Source: Ruminococcus sp. (GTDB taxonomy: Bacteria > Bacillota > Clostridia > Oscillospirales > Ruminococcaceae). From it: DNA of 64,000 nucleotides. The DNA is taken from contig JAGAOV010000025.1 in the NCBI GenBank assembly GCA_017623515.1, positions 1 to 64,000 of the forward strand, given 5' to 3'. The position numbers were made by a program, and so were the translations under genes. Positions 43,801-53,232 of the stretch are shown piece after piece; the stretch's first letter is position 1, and each line of letters begins with the position of its first letter. Under the pieces are notes generated by a model, which was not told where the DNA came from, did no database searches, and was given only the letters and a program-made list of their open reading frames with translations.

Positions 43801-44880
43801 ATGCTTGATAAGCTCAGACAGTTGGAAACAAATTACAATACATTAAGTGAAAGGCTCACAGATCCGGACGTAGTATCGGATCAGAAGAAGTATGTTGAGC
43901 TTATGCGTGAATACAAGCGAATGACTCCGATCGTGGAACAGTATCATGTGTACAAGGCTGCCGAGGAAAGCTTTCGTGATGCAAAGGAGCTTCTGGATTC
44001 AGGGGAAACTGATGAGGAGCTGCGTGAAATGGCTCAGATGGAGTATGAAGAGTCAAAGGAGAAGATAGAGGAGCTGAAGCTTACACTGAAAAGAATGCTT
44101 CTTCCTAAAGATCCTAATGATGATAAGAATGTAATTATAGAGATCAGAGGCGGTGCATGCGGCGAGGAAGCAGCACTCTTTGCAGGTGCGCTTTACCGTA
44201 TGTACAGCATGTATGCGGAATCTCATGGCTGGAAACAGGAAATCCTAAGTGCCAATGCCACGGAGCTTGGAGGCTACAAAGAGATAAGCTTTTCGATTAC
44301 AGGTGAGGGCGCATACTCACGTTTTAAATATGAAAGCGGTGTTCACCGTGTACAGCGTGTTCCTGAAACTGAATCTCAGGGAAGAATCCATACATCAACA
44401 GTTACCGTGGCTGTTCTCGTTGAAGCGGACGAGGTGCAGCTTACAATAAATCCTGCCGATCTGCGTATTGACGTATTCCGTGCAAGCGGCGCAGGCGGAC
44501 AGCATATCAACAAGACTGAATCTGCCGTAAGAATCACACATATCCCCACAGGAGTTGTTGTGGAATGTCAGGACGAACGCAGTCAGTTCAAGAATAAGGA
44601 ACGAGCAATGCTTATTCTTCGTTCAAGGCTTTATGAATCAATGCTTCAGGAGCAGAACGACAAAATAGCGTCAGAACGCCGTATGCAGGTAGGCAGCGGA
44701 GACCGTTCTGAACGAATAAGAACATATAACTATCCACAGGGCAGAATGACAGATCACAGAATAGGACTTACTATTTACCGTCTGGAGGATCTGCTCAACG
44801 GAAATTTAGACGAAGTGTTTGATGCACTGGCAACAGCAGACGAACTTGCCAAGCTTGCAGGCGAACAGAACGAGGCGTGA
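43801..44880 (+). CDS. prfA: Peptide chain release factor 1
   Basis: A 359-residue class I release factor that recognises UAA and UAG and triggers peptide release. The catalytic GGQ lies in [17 protein letters not shown], and the stop-codon-reading P-x-T motif is PET in [14 protein letters not shown]. Length is normal. AAAGGTG precedes the ATG. The methyltransferase gene prmC, often next to prfA, is not here. Confidence 0.96.
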   Translation: MLDKLRQLETNYNTLSERLTDPDVVSDQKKYVELMREYKRMTPIVEQYHVYKAAEESFRDAKELLDSGETDEELREMAQMEYEESKEKIEELKLTLKRMLLPKDPNDDKNVIIEIRGGACGEEAALFAGALYRMYSMYAESHGWKQEILSANATELGGYKEISFSITGEGAYSRFKYESGVHRVQRVPETESQGRIHTSTVTVAVLVEADEVQLTINPADLRIDVFRASGAGGQHINKTESAVRITHIPTGVVVECQDERSQFKNKERAMLILRSRLYESMLQEQNDKIASERRMQVGSGDRSERIRTYNYPQGRMTDHRIGLTIYRLEDLLNGNLDEVFDALATADELAKLAGEQNEA

Positions 44881-44884
44881 GAAT

Positions 44885-45898
44885 ATGGAAACAATACTGC
44901 TTTCTGCGGAGACAGCCGATATAGAAAAGGCTGCTGCAATGATAAAAAACGGTGAACTTGTGGGAATGCCCACGGAAACTGTATACGGTCTTGCAGCGAA
45001 TGCCACTGATCCGAAGGCTGTAGCCGGAATATTCGCTGCAAAGGGACGGCCTGCGGATAATCCTCTTATAGTACACATTGCGGAACTGAGGAAGCTTTCT
45101 GAGCTTGCGGAGGATATACCTGTGCTTGCGTACCGTCTTGCTGAAAAATTCTGGCCGGGGCCGCTTACAATGATACTGAAAAAGAAACCATGCATTCCGG
45201 ATATTACATCCGGAGGCCTTGATACTGTAGGAATACGTATGCCTGCACATCCGGCAGCACTGGAACTTATACGCAAAAGCGGACTTTCTCTTGCTGCACC
45301 CTCCGGCAATGTTTCAGGTTATCCCAGTCCTACAAAAGCGGAGCATATGATGCGTGATATGAATGGTAAAATATCTGCTGTAATTGACGGCGGCGACTGT
45401 ACTGTAGGTGTTGAGTCAACGGTCATTTCCTTTGAAAATGAAAACACTGTCCGTATACTGAGACCAGGCGGTGTTACAAGGGAGCAGCTTCTTGAGGAGG
45501 CTGAGAATGTAATAATAGATCCTGCAATTCTTCATGAGCTTACAGAGGGACAGACTGTACGTTCACCGGGAATGAAATACCAGCATTATTCACCCATTGC
45601 CCATGTCATTATGATCGAGGGCAGCTATGAGGCTTTCTGCCGTTATGTAAATGAAAATGCAGGTGAAAATATATATGCTCTTGTTTTTGATGGAGATGAG
45701 GGCGGACTTGCTGTACCGTCAGTAAAATACGGATGCAATGGATCAGAGCAGGCGCAGAATCTTTTTTCATGCCTGAGGGATATGGACGAAAAGGCTGCGA
45801 AAACTGTATATGTACGTGCGCCTGAACCGGAGGGCGTAGGGCTTGCAGTGTACAACCGTCTGATTCGTGCTGCTGGATTTGAGGTGATACAGGTATGA
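44885..45898 (+). CDS. sua5: L-threonylcarbamoyladenylate synthase (Sua5/YwlC)
   Basis: A 337-residue enzyme that makes threonylcarbamoyl-AMP for the t6A37 modification of tRNAs reading ANN codons. The YrdC domain fills residues ~1-200 (MPTETVYGLAANA, KFWPGPLT, APSGNVSGYPSPT, GVESTVI), and a Sua5-specific C-terminal domain follows the linker SPGMKYQHYSP. The ATG at 44885 is 4 bp after the prfA stop, with GAGGCG upstream; the open frame before it overlaps prfA and is not used. The end overlaps coaE. Confidence 0.95.
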   Translation: METILLSAETADIEKAAAMIKNGELVGMPTETVYGLAANATDPKAVAGIFAAKGRPADNPLIVHIAELRKLSELAEDIPVLAYRLAEKFWPGPLTMILKKKPCIPDITSGGLDTVGIRMPAHPAALELIRKSGLSLAAPSGNVSGYPSPTKAEHMMRDMNGKISAVIDGGDCTVGVESTVISFENENTVRILRPGGVTREQLLEEAENVIIDPAILHELTEGQTVRSPGMKYQHYSPIAHVIMIEGSYEAFCRYVNENAGENIYALVFDGDEGGLAVPSVKYGCNGSEQAQNLFSCLRDMDEKAAKTVYVRAPEPEGVGLAVYNRLIRAAGFEVIQV

Positions 45899-46536
45899 AC
45901 AGTTTAGAGGGTGTGATGGTAGTAGGTCTTACAGGTCAGACTGGAGCTGGAAAAAGCACTGTATCAAAGACTTTCAGAGAGTATGGGTTTGTGCTGATAA
46001 ACGCTGATATAATTTCAAGGGAAGTTGTAGAGAAAGGAAGCAGCTGTCTTGCTGAAATAAAGGACTGCTTTCCTGAGAGTGTTATCTCTCCGGACGGAAC
46101 GCTGAACCGCAGGGAGCTTGCGTCAATAATATTTAGTGACGTTAGTAAAAAAGAGCTTCTTAATTCTATAATGTACCCATATATTGTGGGACGCATACTT
46201 CAGGAGATACATGAATATGCGGACGAGGGAAGAAAGATGATACTTCTTGATGCACCAACGCTTTTTGAAAGCAGAGCAGATGATTTCTGTGAGCTTATAA
46301 TTTCTGTTGTTGCAAAAGAACCTCTTCGTCTGGAACGTATCATGAAGCGTGACAGTCTCACACAGGAGCAGGCGCAGCAGCGAATAGATTCACAGTTGCC
46401 GGAATCATTTTTTATAGGACATTCTGATTTTATAATCAAGAACAATAAAGATCGCACTAACCTTGATGAAATATCAAAAGAGGTAGCGGAAATGGTGGTA
46501 AAGTATTACCATGAAAAATTCGAGGAGGTAATTTGA
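45895..46536 (+). CDS. coaE: Dephospho-CoA kinase
   Basis: A 213-residue P-loop kinase for the last step of coenzyme A synthesis. Visible: GLTGQTGAGKSTVSKTF near the N-terminus, NADIISREV, ILLDAPTLFES and the lid region QQRIDSQL. The ATG overlaps the sua5 stop by 4 bp (ATGA) with GAGGTG eight bases upstream. It is followed after one base by the aminopeptidase gene. Confidence 0.95.
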   Translation: MNSLEGVMVVGLTGQTGAGKSTVSKTFREYGFVLINADIISREVVEKGSSCLAEIKDCFPESVISPDGTLNRRELASIIFSDVSKKELLNSIMYPYIVGRILQEIHEYADEGRKMILLDAPTLFESRADDFCELIISVVAKEPLRLERIMKRDSLTQEQAQQRIDSQLPESFFIGHSDFIIKNNKDRTNLDEISKEVAEMVVKYYHEKFEEVI

Positions 46537-46537
46537 A

Positions 46538-47935
46538 ATGGAAGAAAAATCAGCTTCAAAGGCACGTAAGGAAGAGCTTTTCTCAAACCGCAAGCATGCT
46601 GCATATCGCATGACCGCAGAGGAAAAGGCTGAAAGCGATAAGTTTGCAAAGGAATATACCGGCTTTCTCAATGCGTCCAAAACGGAGCGTGAAGCATGTA
46701 TCAATGCAGAGAATATTCTGAAAGAAAATGGCTTTGTGCCTTTTGAAATAGGCATGGAGCTTCATGCAGGAGATAAGGTTTACCGCTGCAACAGAGGAAA
46801 GGCTATAATTGCCGCCGTTATCGGAACTGAGCCGATTACAGCGGGTGTACGCATATGTGCAGCGCATATTGATTCACCAAGACTTGACCTCAAGCAGAAT
46901 CCGCTGTATGAATCAAGCGAGCTTGCACTTTTCAAGACACACTATTACGGCGGCATAAAGAAGTATCAGTGGGGCGCAATTCCGCTGGCACTCCACGGCG
47001 TTGTAGTAAAGGCTGACGGCACATCTGTTACAGTAAACATCGGTGAGGACGAAAGCGATCCTGTGTTCTGCGTAACAGACCTGCTTCCGCATCTTGCAGC
47101 AGAGCAGATGAAGCGTCCGGCTGGTTCGATTATAAAGGGCGAGGAGCTTAATATTCTGGTAGGCTCTATGCCTTTCAACGATGACGAGGAAAGCGAAGCT
47201 GTAAAGCTGAATATACTCCACATTCTCAATGAAAAGTACGGCATTGTTGAAGATGATTTCCTTTCAGCTGAGCTGGAAGCAGTTCCCGCATTCCGTGCAT
47301 GTGATGTTGGTCTTGACAGAAGCATGATCGGCGGTTATGGTCATGATGACAGAGTTTGTGCATATCCGGCACTCCGTGCTATCATTGACTGTGAGAAGCC
47401 CTCTCATACAGCAGTAGTAGTTCTTGCTGACAAGGAGGAGACCGGCAGCGACGGCAACACAGGTCTCTGCTCATCCTACCTGCCATATTTCATTGACGAT
47501 CTTGCAGAGTGCTTTGGTGCAAAGGGCAGACACGTACTCAGTGCATCACAGTGTCTTTCTGCCGATGTAAACGCAGCCTTTGATCCCACATTCCCTGATG
47601 TTATGGAGTCAAAGAACTGTGCATATCTTAATAAGGGCGTATGTGTTACAAAGTTCACAGGAGCAAGAGGCAAGTCCGGCACATCTGATGCCTCCGCAGA
47701 ATTTACAGGTACAGTACACAGACTTCTTGATTCAAAGAATGTAGTATGGCAGACTGGCGAGCTTGGCAAAGTAGACGCAGGCGGCGGCGGTACAGTTGCT
47801 GCATATATTGCAAATCTTGATGTAGATACGATTGATGTGGGAGTACCGGTTCTCTGTATGCATGCACCATTTGAGATCGTAGCAAAGCTTGATGTGTATA
47901 TGACATACCGTGCATTCAGTGCATTTGTTGAATAA
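46538..47935 (+). CDS. M18-family aminopeptidase
   Basis: A 465-residue dizinc aminopeptidase of the M18 (aspartyl aminopeptidase/ApeA) family. Metal ligands and catalytic residues are visible in CAAHIDSPRLDLK, YGHDDRVCA, DKEETGSDGNTG and MHAPFEIV. It is expected to trim acidic or neutral N-terminal residues in the cytoplasm. GAGGAGG precedes the ATG; the gap from coaE is 1 bp, so it is part of the same transcript. Confidence 0.93.
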   Translation: MEEKSASKARKEELFSNRKHAAYRMTAEEKAESDKFAKEYTGFLNASKTEREACINAENILKENGFVPFEIGMELHAGDKVYRCNRGKAIIAAVIGTEPITAGVRICAAHIDSPRLDLKQNPLYESSELALFKTHYYGGIKKYQWGAIPLALHGVVVKADGTSVTVNIGEDESDPVFCVTDLLPHLAAEQMKRPAGSIIKGEELNILVGSMPFNDDEESEAVKLNILHILNEKYGIVEDDFLSAELEAVPAFRACDVGLDRSMIGGYGHDDRVCAYPALRAIIDCEKPSHTAVVVLADKEETGSDGNTGLCSSYLPYFIDDLAECFGAKGRHVLSASQCLSADVNAAFDPTFPDVMESKNCAYLNKGVCVTKFTGARGKSGTSDASAEFTGTVHRLLDSKNVVWQTGELGKVDAGGGGTVAAYIANLDVDTIDVGVPVLCMHAPFEIVAKLDVYMTYRAFSAFVE

Positions 47936-47951
47936 AGGAAGTGCATGCATC

Positions 47952-48644
47952 ATGAGTAACGACAAACTTAAAGTAAACAAGTGGCTATCCTATATAATTG
48001 ACGGAATTCTTTCAGGAATAACTCTTGGCGTAGGCGGCATGGTAAGCTTCTCAAGCGATAACAGATATGTTGGAGCATTTCTCTTTGCGCTTGGACTTTT
48101 CACTATTGTGCAGTTCCGCTATGGACTGTTTACCGGTAAGGTAGGCTATATTGTAAACCGTGAGCCTGCGTATATACTGGAGGTTCTTGTAACGCTGGCA
48201 TCAAATGCAGTGGGTACGTTTATATCAGCTATCCTTCTCAGACAGACCAGATTCTTTACAACAGTTGTATCCGGCATGGAGCAGACTATCGAAGAGCGTG
48301 TAACAGCCGCTGTTGACGGAAAGATACATGACGATCCTCTGAGTATATTTGTGCTTGCATTATTCTGCGGAATGCTCATGTTCACAGCAGTTGAAGTAAA
48401 CCGCCAGTGCCGTGCAAAGGGTAATTTTGTTGGTGCGCTTTTTGGCGTAGTATTCCCTGTAGTAGTATTCATCATCTGCGGCTTCAATCACTGCATTGCA
48501 GATATGTTCTACTATTTCTTCTGCGGATGTCCTGATGTTCCTGCGGCAATTCTCTATTTTGCACTTGCAATACTTGGCAATGCAGCAGGCGGTATGCTGA
48601 TACCTGCGATGAAAAAACTGTCAAATCTTCCTCTTGAAGACTGA
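47952..48644 (+). CDS. Formate/nitrite transporter family protein
   Basis: A 230-residue membrane protein with six helices in the FNT layout: GILSGITLGVGGMVSF, RYGLFTGKVGYI (compare ELFTG in FocA), and CGFNHCIADMFYYF (compare GFEHSVANM), with the central His kept. GNAAGGML matches the last family segment. It probably moves formate or another small monocarboxylate across the membrane, fitting a fermentative anaerobe. The ATG at 47952 has AAAGGAAG upstream. A terminator follows. Confidence 0.85.
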   Translation: MSNDKLKVNKWLSYIIDGILSGITLGVGGMVSFSSDNRYVGAFLFALGLFTIVQFRYGLFTGKVGYIVNREPAYILEVLVTLASNAVGTFISAILLRQTRFFTTVVSGMEQTIEERVTAAVDGKIHDDPLSIFVLALFCGMLMFTAVEVNRQCRAKGNFVGALFGVVFPVVVFIICGFNHCIADMFYYFFCGCPDVPAAILYFALAILGNAAGGMLIPAMKKLSNLPLED

Positions 48645-48665
48645 TCAATATTTGTTATGAGAATG

Positions 48666-48703
48666 ACCGGCTTTTGTGCAGTGTGAGCTGCATGCAAGCC
48701 GGT
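48666..48703 (+). terminator. Terminator after the FNT gene
   Basis: ACCGGCTT / AAGCCGGT with inner pairing TGTGCA/TGCATG, followed by TTTTATT. Confidence 0.85.
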
Positions 48704-48715
48704 TTTTATTATTAT

Positions 48716-48753
48716 ACTTCTTAAGGACTTCTTAATATCCTTTCTGGTAAAAT
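48716..48753 (+). promoter_or_regulatory. Direct-repeat operator and promoter of the ABC exporter
   Basis: ACTTCTTAAGG and ACTTCTTAATA are tandem copies with an 11-bp period, placed where a -35 box would be; TAAAAT (48748-48753) is the -10. Direct repeats one helical turn apart are typical binding sites of OmpR-type response regulators. Confidence 0.65.
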
Positions 48754-48784
48754 AGAATCAACTTAAAGAAAAGGAGACTTTCAC

Positions 48785-49546
48785 ATGAAGAAAGCAATAT
48801 TATCAGCAAAGGGACTTTGCAAGAGCTTTGCCCATAACGGCGGTCAGATACATATTCTGTCCCACATTGATTTTGATTTGTATGAGGGCGATTTTACAGT
48901 AATAATGGGTTCGTCAGGTTCAGGCAAATCCACTCTTCTGTACGCACTCAGCGGAATGGACAGAGCAACCTCCGGCGAGGTCATCTATAATGGCAGAGAT
49001 ATAGTGAAGATAAAGGAGAAGGAAATTGCAAAGCTGAGACACACGGATTTTGGATTCATATTCCAGCAGATGCATCTTGTAAGCAACCTTTCTCTTTTTG
49101 AAAATATTGCAGTATCCGGCTACCTGAATAAGAAGCGTTCATCGCAGGAAACAAAGAAGCGTACCGAGGAACTTCTTTCCCAGATGAGCATAGATCACAT
49201 AAAGTCACATCTTCCGTCGCAGGTATCCGGCGGTGAGCAGCAGAGATGTGCAATAGCACGAGCAGTAATAAACGATCCTAAGCTTCTCTTTGCGGACGAA
49301 CCTACAGGTGCGCTTAACAGGAAGAATTCCGAGGATGTTTTATCGCTTCTCACAGAGCTTAACAGAGCCGGACAGAGCATACTCATGGTAACTCATGATA
49401 TAAGAGCAGCCCTGAGAGCCACAAGACTCCTCTATCTTGAGGATGGAAAGATAATAGGAGAGATGAATCTTCCGGAGTATTCTCCTGAGGAAGAGCAGAG
49501 CCGTGAAACACAGATAAATTCATGGCTTTCATCTCTGAAGTGGTGA
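48785..49546 (+). CDS. ABC transporter ATP-binding protein (MacB/LolD type)
   Basis: A 253-residue ATPase with GSSGSGKSTLLYALSGMD (Walker A), the Q-loop in FIFQQMHLV, the signature VSGGEQQRCAIARA, and LLFADEPTGALNR (Walker B). It pairs with the FtsX-type permease 8 bp downstream. Such pairs export antimicrobial peptides or lipids, or sense them. AAAGGAG precedes the ATG. No histidine kinase or regulator gene is next to it. Confidence 0.93.
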   Translation: MKKAILSAKGLCKSFAHNGGQIHILSHIDFDLYEGDFTVIMGSSGSGKSTLLYALSGMDRATSGEVIYNGRDIVKIKEKEIAKLRHTDFGFIFQQMHLVSNLSLFENIAVSGYLNKKRSSQETKKRTEELLSQMSIDHIKSHLPSQVSGGEQQRCAIARAVINDPKLLFADEPTGALNRKNSEDVLSLLTELNRAGQSILMVTHDIRAALRATRLLYLEDGKIIGEMNLPEYSPEEEQSRETQINSWLSSLKW

Positions 49547-49554
49547 GGTGAGTG

Positions 49555-51915
49555 ATGATGGATATACTTACTCTCTTAAAAGCTAATCTGCGGAAGAAAA
49601 AGGGAACATTCATAAGCATAATGCTCCTTACTGCACTCATAGTTTCCGCAGTTTCTTCGATATTCAGCGTCCGTATGAACTATACAGAAGCTATTGAAAA
49701 TGCCTTTGAATATGCGGACTGCGGAGATGTAACAGCTTTCATACATACAGAAAAGCTTACAGATGAGCTTCGCAGCAGCATGGAAAACAGCGAATATGCG
49801 GAGCGTGTCGATTACACTCAATGTATTTGTACAAACGGTTCTGAAACAGGAGATACTACTGACGGCAACAGTTATTTTATGATGGAGCTTCCTGAAAAAA
49901 TACGTCTTTTCAATGAAAAAGCTGATTCGTATGAGGAGAATGTGCCTGCTCTTGAAAAGGGCGAGATATATCTTCCCTACGGAATGTGCTCAAAGCTTGG
50001 ATGCAATACAGGCGATAAAATAAAGCTGTGGCTGATATTCGGTGAAAGCGCAGAGTTTACCATAAAAGGTTTTGTAGAGGAGCCTGTGCAGGGAAGTATG
50101 ACAATAGGTTGGAAACAGATATTCATAAGTCATGAGGATTATGAGGAGATATACAACCGCTGCAAGCCTCTTGAGACTGAGGATGTACTTCTTGAATTTA
50201 CAAAGATAAGCGTCCATCAGGCAGAAAGCTGCGAGCTTTCAGCTGCAAAATTTCAGCGTCTTTTCAATCAGGAAACCCATATTATAGATTATGCAACAGG
50301 TGCGCTCAATAAGGAGCAGACCATACGCTACAGCGTACTTCTTCCGGATGTTGTTACTAATATAGTACTTGTATTTATGGTATTTCTCTTTGTTATCGTG
50401 CTGATAGTAATGAGCCACAGCATAGGAACAGAAATTGAAATAGATTATGTTTCCCTTGGCGTACTGAAATCACAGGGTTTTTCAGAAAGCAGATTGAGAG
50501 CAGTTATAATGCTGCAATATCTTATTGCAGAGCTTGCGGGAATAATTCTTGGCAGCATTGCGGCTCTTCCAATTGAACGTGCAGTAAGCGAACTTTGCAT
50601 GTCAGTCACCGCAGTACTTCCGGAAAAGGGAATATCCGCAGCAGTAAGCATTGTTCTGTCACTGGTTATCATGGCAGTATCAGCAGTTATTGTGTTTATA
50701 AAGACACGCAAGGTAGGAAAAATATCTCCTGTAAGAGCAATATCCGGCGGACGTGAGGAGATATACTTTGACAGCCGTTTAAATGCGCCTGTTTCCGGAA
50801 AGGCTCTCATGACAACGCTTTCCCTGAGACAGCTCACCTCTGCGAAGAAGCGATATATAGGAACTATTTTCATCGTGGCACTTCTCACATTCTCCATGAT
50901 AACAGTCAACCTGACAGGTGACCTTCTTGCTTCACGGAGCGGTATGAAATCAATGGGACTGGTCATACCTGATATTGATGTATCATACAATGATCCTGAC
51001 GCTGAGATAGACTGGGACGAGATCGACAGCTTTATTGCTGAAAACACAGAGATAGAAGAAGTAAACTCAATAGAGACCGGATATGTTTCACTGGACGGCG
51101 AAAATCTTGCCTGCTCTGTATATAGCGATCCTGAGGGTATTCCTGGTGTTCTCAGAGGCAGAGAACCGATATATGACAATGAGCTTATGATAACAGATAT
51201 GGTTGCCGAACTGCTTGATGTAAAAATGGGTGACGAGGTAACGGTTTCCAAGCAGGATAATGAGGCAGAATATATCATATCCGGCATATTCCAATCAGCA
51301 AACGACAGCGGAATGTCATTTGCAATGGGCGCAGAGGCTTATGAACGAATGACCGGAAAGGAAACAGAGATATATTACCGCTACTATATCATCAAGGATA
51401 AATCTGATATAACGGATGTATCAGAAAAGCTGAATGAGAAATACGGCGAAGAGTTAGATATATGGGTATATGATGATTCAGACAATCCTGTATTAAATGA
51501 GTATGGAACAATAGTAGACGCATTGAAAATTATAATCTATGCCTTTTCAGTGATATTTGCATTTGTGGTAGTCCGCATGGTTTGTGCAAAGGCGTTTTTA
51601 CAGGAAAGAAAGGATATAGGTGTATATAAGGCTTTAGGCTTTACAGCCGGCAGACTGCGCCTTGGCTTTGCAATAAGATTTCTTATTCTCAGCATAACAG
51701 GTTCAGTACTTGGTGCAGTATTGTCCGTTTTTTTCTCCGCAAAGATGCTTGGTGCTGCTCTTAGTCTTATAGGTCTTTCAAAGATGGTTCTTGAATTTAT
51801 CGCAGGCTCAGTTATAATTCCTGCCGTTGTAATAAGCGTATGCTTCTTCCTGTTTGCATATATTGCCGCAGGAAAAATAAAACGTATACAGGCACGAGAG
51901 CTTATAACCGAATAA
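49555..51915 (+). CDS. ABC transporter permease, FtsX-type
   Basis: A 786-residue membrane protein: an N-terminal helix (~18-38), a ~200-residue extracellular region, three helices with the FtsX motif (IGTEIEIDYVSLGVLKSQGFSES) at ~260-380, a second extracellular region (~400-620) and three more helices (~640-780) with ERKDIGVYKALGFT. It is longer than MacB and of the two-FtsX-domain type used for peptide efflux or resistance in Firmicutes. AGGTGAG gives the site; ATGs at 49555 and 49558 are both possible. Substrate unknown. Confidence 0.9.
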   Translation: MMDILTLLKANLRKKKGTFISIMLLTALIVSAVSSIFSVRMNYTEAIENAFEYADCGDVTAFIHTEKLTDELRSSMENSEYAERVDYTQCICTNGSETGDTTDGNSYFMMELPEKIRLFNEKADSYEENVPALEKGEIYLPYGMCSKLGCNTGDKIKLWLIFGESAEFTIKGFVEEPVQGSMTIGWKQIFISHEDYEEIYNRCKPLETEDVLLEFTKISVHQAESCELSAAKFQRLFNQETHIIDYATGALNKEQTIRYSVLLPDVVTNIVLVFMVFLFVIVLIVMSHSIGTEIEIDYVSLGVLKSQGFSESRLRAVIMLQYLIAELAGIILGSIAALPIERAVSELCMSVTAVLPEKGISAAVSIVLSLVIMAVSAVIVFIKTRKVGKISPVRAISGGREEIYFDSRLNAPVSGKALMTTLSLRQLTSAKKRYIGTIFIVALLTFSMITVNLTGDLLASRSGMKSMGLVIPDIDVSYNDPDAEIDWDEIDSFIAENTEIEEVNSIETGYVSLDGENLACSVYSDPEGIPGVLRGREPIYDNELMITDMVAELLDVKMGDEVTVSKQDNEAEYIISGIFQSANDSGMSFAMGAEAYERMTGKETEIYYRYYIIKDKSDITDVSEKLNEKYGEELDIWVYDDSDNPVLNEYGTIVDALKIIIYAFSVIFAFVVVRMVCAKAFLQERKDIGVYKALGFTAGRLRLGFAIRFLILSITGSVLGAVLSVFFSAKMLGAALSLIGLSKMVLEFIAGSVIIPAVVISVCFFLFAYIAAGKIKRIQARELITE

Positions 51916-51926
51916 TGTTCATTGTA

Positions 51927-51952
51927 AAGACTGCTGCATGTGCGGCAGTCTT
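51927..51952 (+). terminator. Terminator of the ABC exporter pair
   Basis: AAGACTGCTGC ATGT GCGGCAGTCTT followed by TTCTTTAA, 12 bp after the stop. Confidence 0.9.
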
Positions 51953-51981
51953 TTCTTTAACTTAACAGATTGGAAAAAATC

Positions 51982-52010
51982 TTGCAAAGATGGGTAAGGT
52001 GTGGTATAAT
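51982..52010 (+). promoter_or_regulatory. Promoter of the 52235-53203 gene
   Basis: TTGCAA, a 17-bp spacer and TATAAT. It leaves an unusually long transcribed leader of ~215 nt before the coding start. Confidence 0.8.
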
Positions 52011-52017
52011 AAAGGAA

Positions 52018-52234
52018 ACACCGCATAAAGCCTGTGTGTCAGATGCGCAGTCAGATTTTTTGTCAGATGCAACAAAAATGCAGTGAATACTTTGTATATT
52101 AACGAGGGAGAAATATGACGGAAAATATGCAAGCAGATGACATGTAGAGCCGTCAGGCGGGCTTTGTGCAGCGTTGCCTGAATGCAGGATAAATCAGGGC
52201 TTTAGAGGATGACTGAAAGGAAGTGTTCTATAAA
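52018..52234 (+). other. Long leader with a possible 10-codon peptide
   Basis: The leader has paired segments (GTCAGAT...TGCAACAAAAATGCA; GCCGTCAGGCGGGC) and a short frame, 52115-52147, MTENMQADDM, behind GAGGGAG. This is a full start signal on a tiny frame, as in leader-peptide control, but no attenuator hairpin with a T-run was found. No known riboswitch pattern was recognised. Confidence 0.35.
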
Positions 52235-53203
52235 ATGGTTAACAGAATCAACGGAATAAACGCTCCTGAACCTGATGAGTTCGCACCGGAATGCATACAA
52301 CTGCCGGAGGAAGATACTTGTTTTGTATGGAGTGAGCTTCCGGAAATGCCCCGCCTTTCGAGCAGTAAAACTGACAGATCTGATGATGAGGACGGCAGAA
52401 AGGGTATACGTTTTCTAAAAGGAATAAGCAGACGTTTCTGGAGTATTCTTATAGTTTTCTTTGAGATATGCATTCTTGCCGCTGTAATAATTGGAATATG
52501 TCTATGGAGAGATTATGTGAAAAAGTCCGATGGCTATAAAACTGACAATATCGTATATTCATCAGATGATATTGTGATGATGCTTGTAAAGCACAGGGAT
52601 GAATGGATACTTCCGAAGCCTGAAAACGGCTACAACACATGCTGTTTTCTTGACCTTGATTTTGACGGAAGCACGGAGCTTGTAAGCATATCCTATGACA
52701 GGGATACCGCCGTTACACAAATGAAAGCGTATCATGTACGCAATTGTAAGCTTGAGGAGATCAAGATTGACGGGTATGATGAAGAAACAGGAACGTTTGA
52801 CATAGGGCAGCAGCTTGCTCTTTATTATTCGGCTGATACAAATGAGATGCTCTACATGTCGTTGGATTCAAAGAAGTCAGAGGATGAGACTTTACTGAGC
52901 ACAGGCAGCTTTTTTATTCGGGAAAATATTCTGCTTCGCAGAGATCATTTCAGTGAATCGCTAAGCGGCGGGATATATGGCTATGAAGTTTTTAATGAAG
53001 ACGGAAAATGTGAAAGCATTGACCGAAATGAATATATCGAAAGGCAGAATAAGTTTTTCAGCGGACTTACAGACCTTAAACTCAGATACGAATGGGTACA
53101 GTGCGGAGATATGAATACGCTGTCGTCCCGAAAGCTTGCAGCACTTCTTCTGCGAAGCTACGACAGTTATTTCTACGACACATCCGGACTGGGACTTCAA
53201 TAA
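52235..53203 (+). CDS. Single-pass membrane protein of unknown function
   Basis: A 322-residue protein. A ~70-residue acidic cytoplasmic N-terminus rich in Pro and Glu is followed by one membrane helix (~72-92) and an extracytoplasmic domain (~95-320) of mixed strands, containing FLDLDFDGSTELVSISYD, a sequence like FG-GAP/EF-hand calcium loops. No family is recognised. The ATG at 52235 is preferred over the GTG at 52223, which would sit on the ribosome site AAAGGAAG. Tex follows after 29 bp. Confidence 0.75.
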   Translation: MVNRINGINAPEPDEFAPECIQLPEEDTCFVWSELPEMPRLSSSKTDRSDDEDGRKGIRFLKGISRRFWSILIVFFEICILAAVIIGICLWRDYVKKSDGYKTDNIVYSSDDIVMMLVKHRDEWILPKPENGYNTCCFLDLDFDGSTELVSISYDRDTAVTQMKAYHVRNCKLEEIKIDGYDEETGTFDIGQQLALYYSADTNEMLYMSLDSKKSEDETLLSTGSFFIRENILLRRDHFSESLSGGIYGYEVFNEDGKCESIDRNEYIERQNKFFSGLTDLKLRYEWVQCGDMNTLSSRKLAALLLRSYDSYFYDTSGLGLQ

Positions 53204-53232
53204 TGAAATTAAAAGACAAGGAGAACAGCGAT

